Counted from the stretch's first letter, positions 20,558-29,594 are shown. The stretch is 41,719 nucleotides of DNA from Paracoccaceae bacterium (GCA_014859945.1 JACZKR010000078.1:1-41719); one strand, 5' to 3'. Notes: a model not told the origin generated them from the letters alone. Program-made: numbers and translations.

Positions 20558-20595
20558 CGCGATATGCCATTGAATGGCACAGCCAGGAAACCCCG

Positions 20596-21579
20596 ATGAA
20601 CGCCGAACAGATTGCCTGGGACGATACCGTCCTGCCCTTCCAGCTTGACCGCTCTGACATCCGCGGCCGCGTCGCGCGGCTGGATGGCGTGCTGGAGCAG
20701 GTGCTGCGCCAGCACAGTTATCCCCCGGTGATCGAGGCGCTGGTGGCCGAGGCGGCGCTGCTGACGGCGCTGATCGGCCAGTCGATCAAGCTGCGCTGGA
20801 AGCTGAGCCTGCAGATCCGCGGCAAGGGCGCGGCCCGGCTGATTGCGACCGACTATTACGGCCCGGGCGAGGACGGAGAGCCGGCGCGCATCCGCGCCTA
20901 TGCCAGCTATGACGCCGACCGGCTTGACCACGGTGCGGCGCCCTTCAGCCAGATCGGTGAGGGGTATTTCGCCGTGATGCTGGATCAGGGCAGCGGGATG
21001 CAGCCCTATCAGGGCTTTACCCCCATCGCCGGCGGGTCACTCAGCGCCTGTGCCGAGACCTATTTCGCGCAGTCCGAGCAGTTGCCCACGCGATTCTCGC
21101 TGACCTATGGCCAGTCGCAGGTGCCGGGCGGGGTCAGCCATTGGCGCGCAGGCGGCGTGATGCTGCAGCATATGCCTACCGCGGGTGGTGCCGTCGCGGC
21201 CGAAGGTGGCTCGGGCGAGGGCGGGCTGTTGACCCATGCCGATATCCTGTCGGGTGATGCTTCGGAAAACTGGACGCGGGCGAACCTGCTTCTGGATACC
21301 GTCGAAGAGATGGAGCTGATCGGCCCCAGCGTGACGCCGACCGACCTTCTGGTGCGGCTGTTTCATGAAGAAGAGCCGCGGGTGTTCGAGGCGCAGACGG
21401 TTCGGTTCGGCTGTTCCTGTTCGGCCGACAAGGTGCGGCAAACCATGTCGATCTATTCGCAGCGCGACATTGCCAAGATGACGACGGCGGCAGGAATCGT
21501 GACGGCGGACTGCCAGTTCTGCGGTGCGCATTATGAATTCGACCCCAAGACGCTGGGCTTTGAAGGCAAGGATGCCTGA
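20596..21579 (+). CDS. hslO: Hsp33 family redox-regulated molecular chaperone
   Basis: FGCSCSADKVRQTM...TADCQFCGAHYEFDP zinc-binding cysteines; SYPPVIEALVAEAALLTALIGQSIKLRWKLSLQIRGKGAARLIATDYY. Confidence 0.95.
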   Translation: MNAEQIAWDDTVLPFQLDRSDIRGRVARLDGVLEQVLRQHSYPPVIEALVAEAALLTALIGQSIKLRWKLSLQIRGKGAARLIATDYYGPGEDGEPARIRAYASYDADRLDHGAAPFSQIGEGYFAVMLDQGSGMQPYQGFTPIAGGSLSACAETYFAQSEQLPTRFSLTYGQSQVPGGVSHWRAGGVMLQHMPTAGGAVAAEGGSGEGGLLTHADILSGDASENWTRANLLLDTVEEMELIGPSVTPTDLLVRLFHEEEPRVFEAQTVRFGCSCSADKVRQTMSIYSQRDIAKMTTAAGIVTADCQFCGAHYEFDPKTLGFEGKDA

Positions 21580-22153
21580 GATCGACCGCCTTCGTGATGC
21601 GCTGGCGCGCCCCGGAGGCGAATCGTCCGATTTCGACCTGAACCCCGGTATCCAGCTGCCGCCCGGCCGTGTGCTGCGGCCGGCGGCGGTGCTGATCGCG
21701 GTCTGGGGTGACCGGGTGATCCTGACCAAGCGGTCCTCGCATCTGAAGCATCATCCGGGCCAGATCGCCTTTCCGGGCGGCAAGCAGGACGCGGGCGACC
21801 CGACGCCCGAAGCCGCCGCCCTGCGTGAGGCGCATGAGGAAATCGGTCTGCCGCCCGGTCTGGTGGAAATCTGGGGCCGGTTGCCAGCGCATGAAACCGT
21901 GACAGGGTTCAGCGTGACACCGATTTTGGGCCATATCAGAGACGATTTTGCGCCAATGCCTGAGGCGGGCGAGGTGGATGAGGTCTTCACCGTGCCGCTG
22001 GCCCATGTGCTGAACCCGGCCCGCTTCGTGGTCGAGCGGCGGCGGTGGCTGGGCCAGTGGCGCAGCTATTACACGGTTCCTTACGGCCCCTATTACATCT
22101 GGGGGGCGACCGCGCGCATTCTGCGCGGTCTGGCCGCGCGGGTGGCAGAATGA
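21572..22153 (+). CDS. CoA pyrophosphatase-like Nudix hydrolase
   Basis: FPGGKQDAGDPTPEAAALREAHEEIGLPPG Nudix box with LTKRSSHLKHHPGQIAFPGG typical of the NudL/YeaB group. Confidence 0.9.
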   Translation: MPEIDRLRDALARPGGESSDFDLNPGIQLPPGRVLRPAAVLIAVWGDRVILTKRSSHLKHHPGQIAFPGGKQDAGDPTPEAAALREAHEEIGLPPGLVEIWGRLPAHETVTGFSVTPILGHIRDDFAPMPEAGEVDEVFTVPLAHVLNPARFVVERRRWLGQWRSYYTVPYGPYYIWGATARILRGLAARVAE

Positions 22154-23295
22154 AGATTACCGGGGCCTGGCTGACCGATCCGGCCACGCAGGCGTTGTGC
22201 GCGGCGGTCACGGCGGCCGGTCACCGCATCCTGTTTGTGGGCGGCTGCGTGCGCAACGCGCTTTTGGGCGTGCCGGTTTCGGATATCGACCTTGCAACCG
22301 ATGCGCGGCCCGAAACAGTCTCTGACATTGCCGAAAGCGCAGGTTTTCGGGTGGTTCCGACCGGGATTGACCACGGCACCGTGACGGTGATTGCCGGGGG
22401 TGTCCCGCATGAGGTGACGACCTTCCGCCGCGATGTGGAAACCGACGGTCGTCGCGCCGTCATCGCCTATTCCACCGAACTGGCCGAGGATGCGGCACGG
22501 CGGGATTTCACCATGAACGCGCTTTATGCTGATGCTGTGGGCAATGTCGTCGATCCGCTGGGCGGGCTGCCCGACCTTTTGGCGCGGCGGGTACGGTTTG
22601 TCGGCGATGCCGGCACGCGCATTGCCGAGGACTACCTGCGCATCCTGCGGTTCTTCCGCTTTCACGCTCATTTCGGCAATCCGGATGAGGGGCTTGACGC
22701 CGAGGGCCTGGCCGCCTGTGCGGCAGGAAGTGCAGGAATAGAGACACTTTCGGCCGAACGCATCGGGGCCGAGATGAAAAAACTGCTGGCCGCGCCCGAC
22801 CCGGCGCCTTCGGTCTGCGCGATGGCGCAGGCGGGCATCCTGCTGCAGGTTTTGCCTGGGGGCGACCCGCAGTTTCTGGCGCCCCTGGTGCATGTGGAGG
22901 CCGGGCGCCCGCCCCGCTGGCAGCGGCGGCTTGCGGTGCTGGGCGGCGATCTGATCCGACTGCGGCTGAGCAAGGCCGAAACAGTCACTGTTTCAGCTAT
23001 TCGGGACGAAATCGGCAGCCTGCGCAGCCCTGCGGCCCTAGGGTTTCTGCATGGGGCCGAGGTGGCGGCGGATGTGCTGCTGATCCGGGCGGCGATGCAG
23101 CTGGCGCCGCTGCCCGAAGGCTGGCCGGCCGAGGTGGACCGCGGGGCTGCGGCACGCTTTCCGCTGCGCGCAGCCGACCTTGCGCCGCTGGCGGGCCCCG
23201 ATCTGGGCCGGCGGCTGAAACTGCTGGAACAGCGGTGGCTGGCCAGTGATCTGCGGCTGGACAAGGCGGCCTTGCTGCAGAGCAGCGACGATTGA
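22150..23295 (+). CDS. cca: CCA tRNA nucleotidyltransferase / poly(A) polymerase family
   Basis: FVGGCVRNALLGVPVSDIDLATDARPE, RRDFTMNALYAD, DYLRILRFFRFHAHFG. Confidence 0.92.
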   Translation: MKITGAWLTDPATQALCAAVTAAGHRILFVGGCVRNALLGVPVSDIDLATDARPETVSDIAESAGFRVVPTGIDHGTVTVIAGGVPHEVTTFRRDVETDGRRAVIAYSTELAEDAARRDFTMNALYADAVGNVVDPLGGLPDLLARRVRFVGDAGTRIAEDYLRILRFFRFHAHFGNPDEGLDAEGLAACAAGSAGIETLSAERIGAEMKKLLAAPDPAPSVCAMAQAGILLQVLPGGDPQFLAPLVHVEAGRPPRWQRRLAVLGGDLIRLRLSKAETVTVSAIRDEIGSLRSPAALGFLHGAEVAADVLLIRAAMQLAPLPEGWPAEVDRGAAARFPLRAADLAPLAGPDLGRRLKLLEQRWLASDLRLDKAALLQSSDD

Positions 23296-23355
23296 GGGGT
23301 GACAAAGCCGGAACCTTCGGCTACCCCTGCCAGCATCGAAGCGAAGGAGCGCGGC

Positions 23356-23388
23356 ATGGATAACGGGATTTTTGTTCGTCAGAGCTGA
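23356..23388 (+). CDS. Putative leader peptide MDNGIFVRQS upstream of the ABC exporter operon
   Basis: ATG GAT AAC GGG ATT TTT GTT CGT CAG AGC TGA; GAAGGAG Shine-Dalgarno 6 nt before the ATG; followed immediately by alternative hairpins. Confidence 0.55.
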   Translation: MDNGIFVRQS

Positions 23389-23389
23389 C

Positions 23390-23427
23390 CGAACCGATCC
23401 CGTCTGGCGGTTCGCAAGCAACCGCCA
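23390..23427 (+). promoter_or_regulatory. Putative attenuator: mutually exclusive hairpins
   Basis: CGAACCG (23390-23396) pairs with CGGTTCG (23408-23414); the overlapping TGGCGGTT (23405-23412) pairs with AACCGCCA (23420-23427). Confidence 0.55.
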
Positions 23428-23465
23428 CCAGTCCAATAAGCCGTTCCGCCTTATGAGGCCGCTTC

Positions 23466-25304
23466 ATGTTCCGCTTCTTTGAGAATCTCGTCGATCCCTA
23501 CGCCAGCTATGCGCAAACCGACACGCCGCCGCGCAAGCTGTGGCCGTTCCTGCGTGAATATATCCTGCCCTTCCGCACGGTTTTCGCCGTCACCGCCATT
23601 CTGTCCATCGCCAATGCAGCGCTGGATGTGGCGCTGATATGGTATGTCGGCCGGCTGGTTGACGTTCTGGCCACCGGGCAGCCGGCGGCGGTCTGGGCAA
23701 GCCACGCATGGGAGATTCTGGCGGTGGCCTTCGTCATTCTGGTGATCCGGCCGCTGGTCGCGGGCACCGATGTGGCGCTGCTGCACAACACCATCCTGAC
23801 CAATTTCGGCACGATGATGCGCTGGCGCGCCCATGCCCATGTGCTGCGTCAGCCGGTGGGCTGGTTTGAAAGCGATTTCGCCGGGCGGATCGCCAACCGG
23901 ATCATGCAGGCCCCCCCGGCAGCGGGTGAGGCGGTGTTCCAGACCTTTGATGCGGTGGCCTTCGCCTCGACCACGCTGGTGGGTGCCGCGATCATGCTGG
24001 CAGGGGCGGATGTGCGGCTGCTGCTGCCGCTGGTCCTGTGGTTCGCGGGTTATCTGGCGCTGATGCGCTGGACGATCCGGCGGGCCGGCCCGGCGGCGAC
24101 AGCCAGTTCTGACGCGCGCTCGGCCGTGACGGGGCGGGTGGTGGATGCCTATACCAACATCCACTCGGTCAAGCTGTTCGCCCATACCGACCGAGAGCTG
24201 GCCTATGGCAAGGACGCGATCGAGAATGCGCGCGCCACTTTCCAGAAGGAAATGCGCATCGTCACCACGATGGATATCGTTCTGACGGCGCTGAACGGCC
24301 TGCTGATCGTCGGTGTCACCGGCTGGTCGATGTGGCTGTGGTATCAGGGTCAGGCCTCGGTCGGCGCGGTGGCGGCGACGGCGGCGCTGGTGCTGCGGCT
24401 GAACAACATGACCTATTGGATCATGTGGGCGACGACCAACCTCGTCTCGAACCTGGGCGTGGTGCAGGAAGGTATGCAGACCATCACCCAGCCTGTGACG
24501 CTGACCGACGCGCCGGCGGCAAAACCGCTGGAGTTCCGGGCCGGTGAGGTGGTGCTGGACGGCATCTCGCACCATTACGGGCGGGGGTTCGGCGGGCTGC
24601 AGAACGTCACGCTGGCCATTCGTGCGGGCGAAAAGGTGGGCGTTGTCGGGCGCTCGGGCGCGGGCAAATCGACCTTGGTCAAGCTGATCCTGCGGTTCTA
24701 TGACACGGAATCGGGGCGAATCCTGATCGACGGGCAGGACATCAGCAAGGTAACGCAGGACAGTCTGCGCGCGATGATCGGCATGGTTCAGCAGGATTCG
24801 AGCCTGTTGCACCGGCCCGTCCGCGACAACATCCTTTATGGCCGGCCGGATGCCACCGAAGAACAGATGATCGCGGCGGCGAAGCGGGCCGATGCGCATG
24901 ACTTCATCCTAGGGCTGGAAGATCCGCAGGGCCGCAAGGGCTATGATGCCCATGTGGGTGAGCGGGGGGTCAAGCTTTCGGGCGGGCAGCGGCAGCGGGT
25001 GGCGCTGGCGCGGGTCATCCTGAAGGACGCGCCGATCCTGATTCTGGACGAAGCCACCAGTGCCTTGGACAGCGAGGCCGAGGCGGTGATTCAGGACGCG
25101 CTTTTCGGCGTGATGCAGGGCAAGACGGTGATCGCGATTGCGCACCGGCTGTCCACCATCGCGCAGATGGACCGGATCGTGGTTCTGGAAGATGGCCGGA
25201 TCGCCGAGCAGGGCAGCCATGCCGAGCTTTTGTCGCGCAATGGCCTTTACGCGCGTTTCTGGGCGCGACAGTCTGGCGGCTTCATCGGCATGGATGATGC
25301 ATGA
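23466..25304 (+). CDS. ABC transporter ATP-binding protein/permease (exporter half-transporter 1)
   Basis: N-terminal TMD; GRSGAGKSTLVK, LSGGQRQRVALARVILKDAPILILDEATSALDSE, IAHRLSTI. Confidence 0.95.
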   Translation: MFRFFENLVDPYASYAQTDTPPRKLWPFLREYILPFRTVFAVTAILSIANAALDVALIWYVGRLVDVLATGQPAAVWASHAWEILAVAFVILVIRPLVAGTDVALLHNTILTNFGTMMRWRAHAHVLRQPVGWFESDFAGRIANRIMQAPPAAGEAVFQTFDAVAFASTTLVGAAIMLAGADVRLLLPLVLWFAGYLALMRWTIRRAGPAATASSDARSAVTGRVVDAYTNIHSVKLFAHTDRELAYGKDAIENARATFQKEMRIVTTMDIVLTALNGLLIVGVTGWSMWLWYQGQASVGAVAATAALVLRLNNMTYWIMWATTNLVSNLGVVQEGMQTITQPVTLTDAPAAKPLEFRAGEVVLDGISHHYGRGFGGLQNVTLAIRAGEKVGVVGRSGAGKSTLVKLILRFYDTESGRILIDGQDISKVTQDSLRAMIGMVQQDSSLLHRPVRDNILYGRPDATEEQMIAAAKRADAHDFILGLEDPQGRKGYDAHVGERGVKLSGGQRQRVALARVILKDAPILILDEATSALDSEAEAVIQDALFGVMQGKTVIAIAHRLSTIAQMDRIVVLEDGRIAEQGSHAELLSRNGLYARFWARQSGGFIGMDDA

Positions 25305-27157
25305 ACCCGCTGATCTTCGGACCCGCCATCCCGCCTTTCGCCGAGGCGGAAACCTCGCCGCCGCAGCGTCTCTGGCCCTTCTTCGGATGGGCGATGAAGG
25401 GGGCCTGGCCCGGGGTGCTGTGGGCCGGGTTCTGGTCGGCGGCCGCCGGCTCGCTTGAGGCGGTTTCGGCCACGATTCTGGGGCTGGTCGTCGATGCGGC
25501 GGCCAGCACCCACCCCGAAACCGCGCTGGCAGACCATTGGCAGCTGGCGGCGTTGTTCCTGGTGTTCTACCTGCTGCTGCGGCCGGCGATCTTTGGCCTG
25601 AACACGGCCGCCGCCTCGGTCCGGCTGGAGCCGAACCTGTTCCCGCTGATCCTGTCGCGCGTCCATCGCTGGACGATGGGGCAGGCGGTGACCTTCTTTG
25701 ACAATGATTTCGCCGGGCGGATCGCGCAGAAGCAGATGCAGACGGCGCGGGCGGCGACCGATGTGATCTCGGGCACGATCGAAACGGTGGCTTTCGCGCT
25801 GGCCTCGGTCGTGGGGTCGGTGGCGCTGTTGATGGCGATTGACCTGCGGATTTCGGCGCTTCTGCTGCTTTGGGTGCTGGCTTACTGCCTGTTCATCCGG
25901 GGCTTCCTGCAGCGCATCCGGGGGGCGTCGGCGGCGCGGGCGGCGGCGCGGGCTATGGTGACGGGGCAGATCGTTGATACCGTCACCAACATGAAGACGG
26001 TCAAGCTGTTCGCCCATGCCGAACATGAAGACCGCGCCGCGCTGGAGGCGATGGGCAGCTTCCGCGCGCGGGCGACGGAATACGGCATCATCTCAAGCTG
26101 GTTCCGGCTGTCGCTGATGGCGCTGGCCGGGGTGCTGCCTGTGCTTCTGGTGGGAGCGGCCGCCTGGCTGTGGATGCAAGGTGGCGCCACGGCGGGCGAT
26201 ATTGCGGCGGCGGGGGCGATTTCGTTCCGGCTGGCGCAGCTGACCGGCTGGGTGTCCTTCAGCCTGATGGGCATCTTCGGCAATCTGGGTGAGGTCGAGG
26301 ACGGCATCCGCACCCTGACGCCGCCCTACACGCTGGCCGATGCGCCGGATGCCACGGAACTGGGCAGGATTGCGGGCGATGTGCGTTTCGATGCCGTCAC
26401 CTTCGCCTATGGCCGCAAGTCCGAAGCGGGTCGCGGCGGGGTGGCGGGCATCAACCTGCATATCCGGCCGGGCGAAAAGATCGGCGTCGTCGGCGCCTCG
26501 GGCGCGGGGAAATCGACGCTGGTTTCGCTGCTGTTGCGTCTCTATGACGCCGAACAGGGACGCATTCTGATCGACGGGCAGGATGTGCGGCACGTCACGC
26601 AGGAAAGCCTGCGGCGGCAGATCGGCATGGTCACGCAGGAAACCGCGATGTTCAACCGCACGGCGCGCGAGAACATCATCTACGGCAATCCGGCCGCGAC
26701 CGAGGCGCAAATGATCGCCGCCGCGCAGGCCGCCGAAGCGCATGAGTTCATCCTGTCCCTGCGCGATCATCAGGGCCGCACCGGCTATGACGCCTATTTG
26801 GGTGAACGCGGGGTCAAACTGTCGGGCGGGCAGCGTCAGCGCATCGCACTGGCCCGGGCCTTCCTGAAAGACGCACCCATTCTGGTGCTGGATGAGGCGA
26901 CCAGTGCGCTGGATTCCGAGGTTGAGGCCAGCATTCAGGCCGCCCTTGCCCGGGTGATGGAGGGCAAGACGGTTGTGGCCATTGCTCACCGCCTTTCGAC
27001 CATTGCCGAGATGGACCGGATCATCGTACTTGACGAAGGCCGCATCGTCGAGGAAGGCAGCCATGCCGACCTGCTGGCGGGTGGTGGGCTTTATGCCCGT
27101 TACTGGAACCGTCAGTCGGGCGGCTTCATCGGCACCGACGAGAAGGGCACCGCGTGA
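25301..27157 (+). CDS. ABC transporter ATP-binding protein/permease (exporter half-transporter 2)
   Basis: GASGAGKSTLVS, LSGGQRQRIALARAFLKDAPILVLDEATSALDSE, IAHRLSTI; ATGA overlap with the upstream gene. Confidence 0.95.
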   Translation: MNPLIFGPAIPPFAEAETSPPQRLWPFFGWAMKGAWPGVLWAGFWSAAAGSLEAVSATILGLVVDAAASTHPETALADHWQLAALFLVFYLLLRPAIFGLNTAAASVRLEPNLFPLILSRVHRWTMGQAVTFFDNDFAGRIAQKQMQTARAATDVISGTIETVAFALASVVGSVALLMAIDLRISALLLLWVLAYCLFIRGFLQRIRGASAARAAARAMVTGQIVDTVTNMKTVKLFAHAEHEDRAALEAMGSFRARATEYGIISSWFRLSLMALAGVLPVLLVGAAAWLWMQGGATAGDIAAAGAISFRLAQLTGWVSFSLMGIFGNLGEVEDGIRTLTPPYTLADAPDATELGRIAGDVRFDAVTFAYGRKSEAGRGGVAGINLHIRPGEKIGVVGASGAGKSTLVSLLLRLYDAEQGRILIDGQDVRHVTQESLRRQIGMVTQETAMFNRTARENIIYGNPAATEAQMIAAAQAAEAHEFILSLRDHQGRTGYDAYLGERGVKLSGGQRQRIALARAFLKDAPILVLDEATSALDSEVEASIQAALARVMEGKTVVAIAHRLSTIAEMDRIIVLDEGRIVEEGSHADLLAGGGLYARYWNRQSGGFIGTDEKGTA

Positions 27158-28380
27158 GGATTACCATCGAACGGCTGGGCCATCTGGGCGACGGCATCGC
27201 CCAGACCGAGGCCGGCCCGGTTTTTGCCAGCGGGCTTCTGCCCGGCGAGGTGGCCGAGGGCACGCTGACGGGCGACCGGCTGGGCGATGTGCGGATTGTC
27301 ACGCCCTCGCCCATGCGGGTCAAGGCGCCGTGCAGTCACGCAAAGCTGTGCGGCGGTTGCCTGATGCAGCATGCGGCGGACAGCTTCGTCGCGGACTGGA
27401 AAGAAGGCATCGTGCGCGGCGCGCTGGCGGGTCAGGGGCTTGAGGCGCCGTTCCGGCCCATGGTCACCTCGCCCCCCCGGTCACGCCGCCGCGCCACGCT
27501 GTCGGGGCGCAAGACCAAGGGCGGCGTGCTGATGGGCTTTCATGCCCGCGCCTCCGACATGATCGTGCCGGTGCCGAATTGCCAGCTTCTGCACCCCGGT
27601 TTGGTCGCGGCCTTTCCGGGGCTTGAGGCGCTGGTGCGGCTGGGCGGCAGCCGGTCGTCCGAGGTCAGCCTGACCGTTACCCACAGCCTCGATGGCCCGG
27701 ATGTGGCGGTTTCGGGCGGTAAGGAACTGGATGGCGCGCTGAGGATGGACCTTGCCCGCATCGCCGAGGCCCACGGCATCGCCCGCCTGACCTGGAGCGA
27801 TGAGACGGTTGCCCTGCGTGCCGCGCCCCGGCAGCGGATGGGGCGTGCCACGGTCACCCCGCCGCCCGGCGTCTTCCTGCAGGCCACGGCCGAGGGCGAG
27901 GCGGCGCTGCTGGCGGCCGTCCGGGATGCCATCGGGCCGGCCCGGCGCATTGCCGATCTGTTCGCGGGCTGCGGCACCTTCACCCTGCCGCTGGCCGAAA
28001 CCGCCGAGGTGCTGGCGGTTGAGGGCGAAGCTGCCATGACCGCCGCGCTGGAGAAAGCCGCCCGCGGGGCCGAAGGGCTGCGCCGGATCACCGTTCAGGC
28101 GCGCGACCTGTTCCGCCGCCCGCTGGAACCCGATGAGCTGAAGGCCATCGACGCCGTGGTCATCGACCCGCCGCGCGCCGGGGCCGAGGCGCAGACCGAA
28201 CGCCTTGCCGCCGCGAAGGTGCCGGTGATCGCCTCGGTGTCCTGCAATCCGGTGACCTTTGCCCGCGATGCCCGCGTGCTGACCGCCGCCGGCTATGTGC
28301 TGGACTGGGTGCAGGTGGTTGACCAGTTCCGCTGGTCGGCCCATGTCGAGCTTGCCGCCCGGTTCCACCTGCCCCGCTAG
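27154..28380 (+). CDS. Class I SAM-dependent RNA methyltransferase (TrmA/RlmD-like)
   Basis: CSHAKLCGGCLMQH Fe-S cysteines, DLFAGCGTFTLPLA, VIDPPRAGAEAQ, SVSCNPVTFARD; GTGA overlap with the upstream gene. Confidence 0.9.
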   Translation: MRITIERLGHLGDGIAQTEAGPVFASGLLPGEVAEGTLTGDRLGDVRIVTPSPMRVKAPCSHAKLCGGCLMQHAADSFVADWKEGIVRGALAGQGLEAPFRPMVTSPPRSRRRATLSGRKTKGGVLMGFHARASDMIVPVPNCQLLHPGLVAAFPGLEALVRLGGSRSSEVSLTVTHSLDGPDVAVSGGKELDGALRMDLARIAEAHGIARLTWSDETVALRAAPRQRMGRATVTPPPGVFLQATAEGEAALLAAVRDAIGPARRIADLFAGCGTFTLPLAETAEVLAVEGEAAMTAALEKAARGAEGLRRITVQARDLFRRPLEPDELKAIDAVVIDPPRAGAEAQTERLAAAKVPVIASVSCNPVTFARDARVLTAAGYVLDWVQVVDQFRWSAHVELAARFHLPR

Positions 28381-28422
28381 GGCGGATCGCGATCCAAGAC
28401 AGGCTAGCCGTTGGAAATGTCG

Positions 28423-28464
28423 CGTATCTCTTTCAATCAGGTGAAGCTGATTGAAAGAGATACG
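28423..28464. repeat. 18-bp perfect inverted repeat (hairpin) with 6-nt loop
   Basis: CGTATCTCTTTCAATCAG-gtgaag-CTGATTGAAAGAGATACG; no T tract follows. Confidence 0.9.
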
Positions 28465-28553
28465 TCCTAACGAAAGCGTGAGCCGCCGACCCTCTGGTCA
28501 GAACGGCCGAATTCGGCTATCGGCTGGGAAAAAATAATGGGGCAGCGGCAGTC

Positions 28554-29060
28554 ATGACCACAAGGCGCAATTTCATCCTGACGTTATCCGCACTGGCGTT
28601 GACCGCCTGCGGAAACAGCAAGTTCCGCCGCTACAACGGGCCGGAGGTGACTTCGGTTCAGGTGCAGAAGGCCAACCGCAAGATGTACCTTCTGCACAAT
28701 GACAAGGTGCTTAAGGCCTATGACATCCGGCTGGGTGGCAACCCCATCGGCCACAAGCAGTTCGAGGGCGATCAGAAGACGCCCGAAGGCGCCTATTACA
28801 TCTCGCACCGCAACCCGAATTCCACCTACCACCTGTCGCTGGGCATCAGCTATCCGAACGAGGCGGACCGCGCCTATGCCAAGTCGCAAAGCAAGTCGCC
28901 GGGCGGGGATATCTTCATCCACGGGGCGCCGCCGAAGCGGATCCGCGACAAGGTGAAGAACACCGACTGGACCGCGGGCTGCATCGCGGTGTCGGACAAA
29001 GAGATTGAGGTCATCTATTCGATGATCCGCCCGGGAACGCCGATCTACATCCTTCCCTGA
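28554..29060 (+). CDS. L,D-transpeptidase (YkuD) family lipoprotein
   Basis: Lipobox LALTAC; DIFIHGAPPKR...DWTAGCIAVSDKEI catalytic motif. Confidence 0.9.
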   Translation: MTTRRNFILTLSALALTACGNSKFRRYNGPEVTSVQVQKANRKMYLLHNDKVLKAYDIRLGGNPIGHKQFEGDQKTPEGAYYISHRNPNSTYHLSLGISYPNEADRAYAKSQSKSPGGDIFIHGAPPKRIRDKVKNTDWTAGCIAVSDKEIEVIYSMIRPGTPIYILP

Positions 29061-29072
29061 GGGGCCGGCGGG

Positions 29073-29594
29073 TCAGCCGCCGGTCAGGAAGGTCCACCAG
29101 ATCTTGCCACCCTCTTCCTGGAACCAGGAAAAGCCGGCTTCGCGGGCGCGGGGATCAAGAAGGATGTCGCGGGTGTCGGGCTGAGCCATCCAGGCCGACA
29201 GCGTTTCAAGCTCGGTCTGGTAGGTTTCCGAAATCAGCTCGCCCAGGAACTTGCCGGCGTAGCCGACGCGCTGCACCCGCACCAGCGGCGAAGACCCGTC
29301 CGACCCGAAGTGCCACGGCCGGTTCTGCACCGCCATGTCGCGCGAATGGGTCAGCGCGGCGGCATTCAGCGCGGCGTTGAAGGCCAGCGGCATCGCGCCC
29401 TTGGCCTGCCGCAGGGTGTTGACCGAGTCGAGCAAGCGGTAGGGAATCTTCTCGGCCTCGGCCGGGGTGATGCGATAGACCCGCGGCAGGGGCTTGCCAT
29501 CCGAACCGATGCGCGGCTCATCCGTGCCGCCCACGCAAGCCGCCAGCACGGTTGCCGCGCCGCCCATAATCAGAACTGTCCGTCTGTCCATCAT
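29073..29594 (-). CDS. CAP (SCP/PR1) domain lipoprotein
   Basis: MMDRRTVLIMGGAATVLAAC lipobox; LDSVNTLRQAKGAMPLAFNAALNAAALTHSRDMA...WHFGSDGSSPLVRVQRVGY...GENI-like region typical of CAP; exact start within the first few codons is ambiguous. Confidence 0.85.
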   Translation of the reverse strand: MMDRRTVLIMGGAATVLAACVGGTDEPRIGSDGKPLPRVYRITPAEAEKIPYRLLDSVNTLRQAKGAMPLAFNAALNAAALTHSRDMAVQNRPWHFGSDGSSPLVRVQRVGYAGKFLGELISETYQTELETLSAWMAQPDTRDILLDPRAREAGFSWFQEEGGKIWWTFLTGG

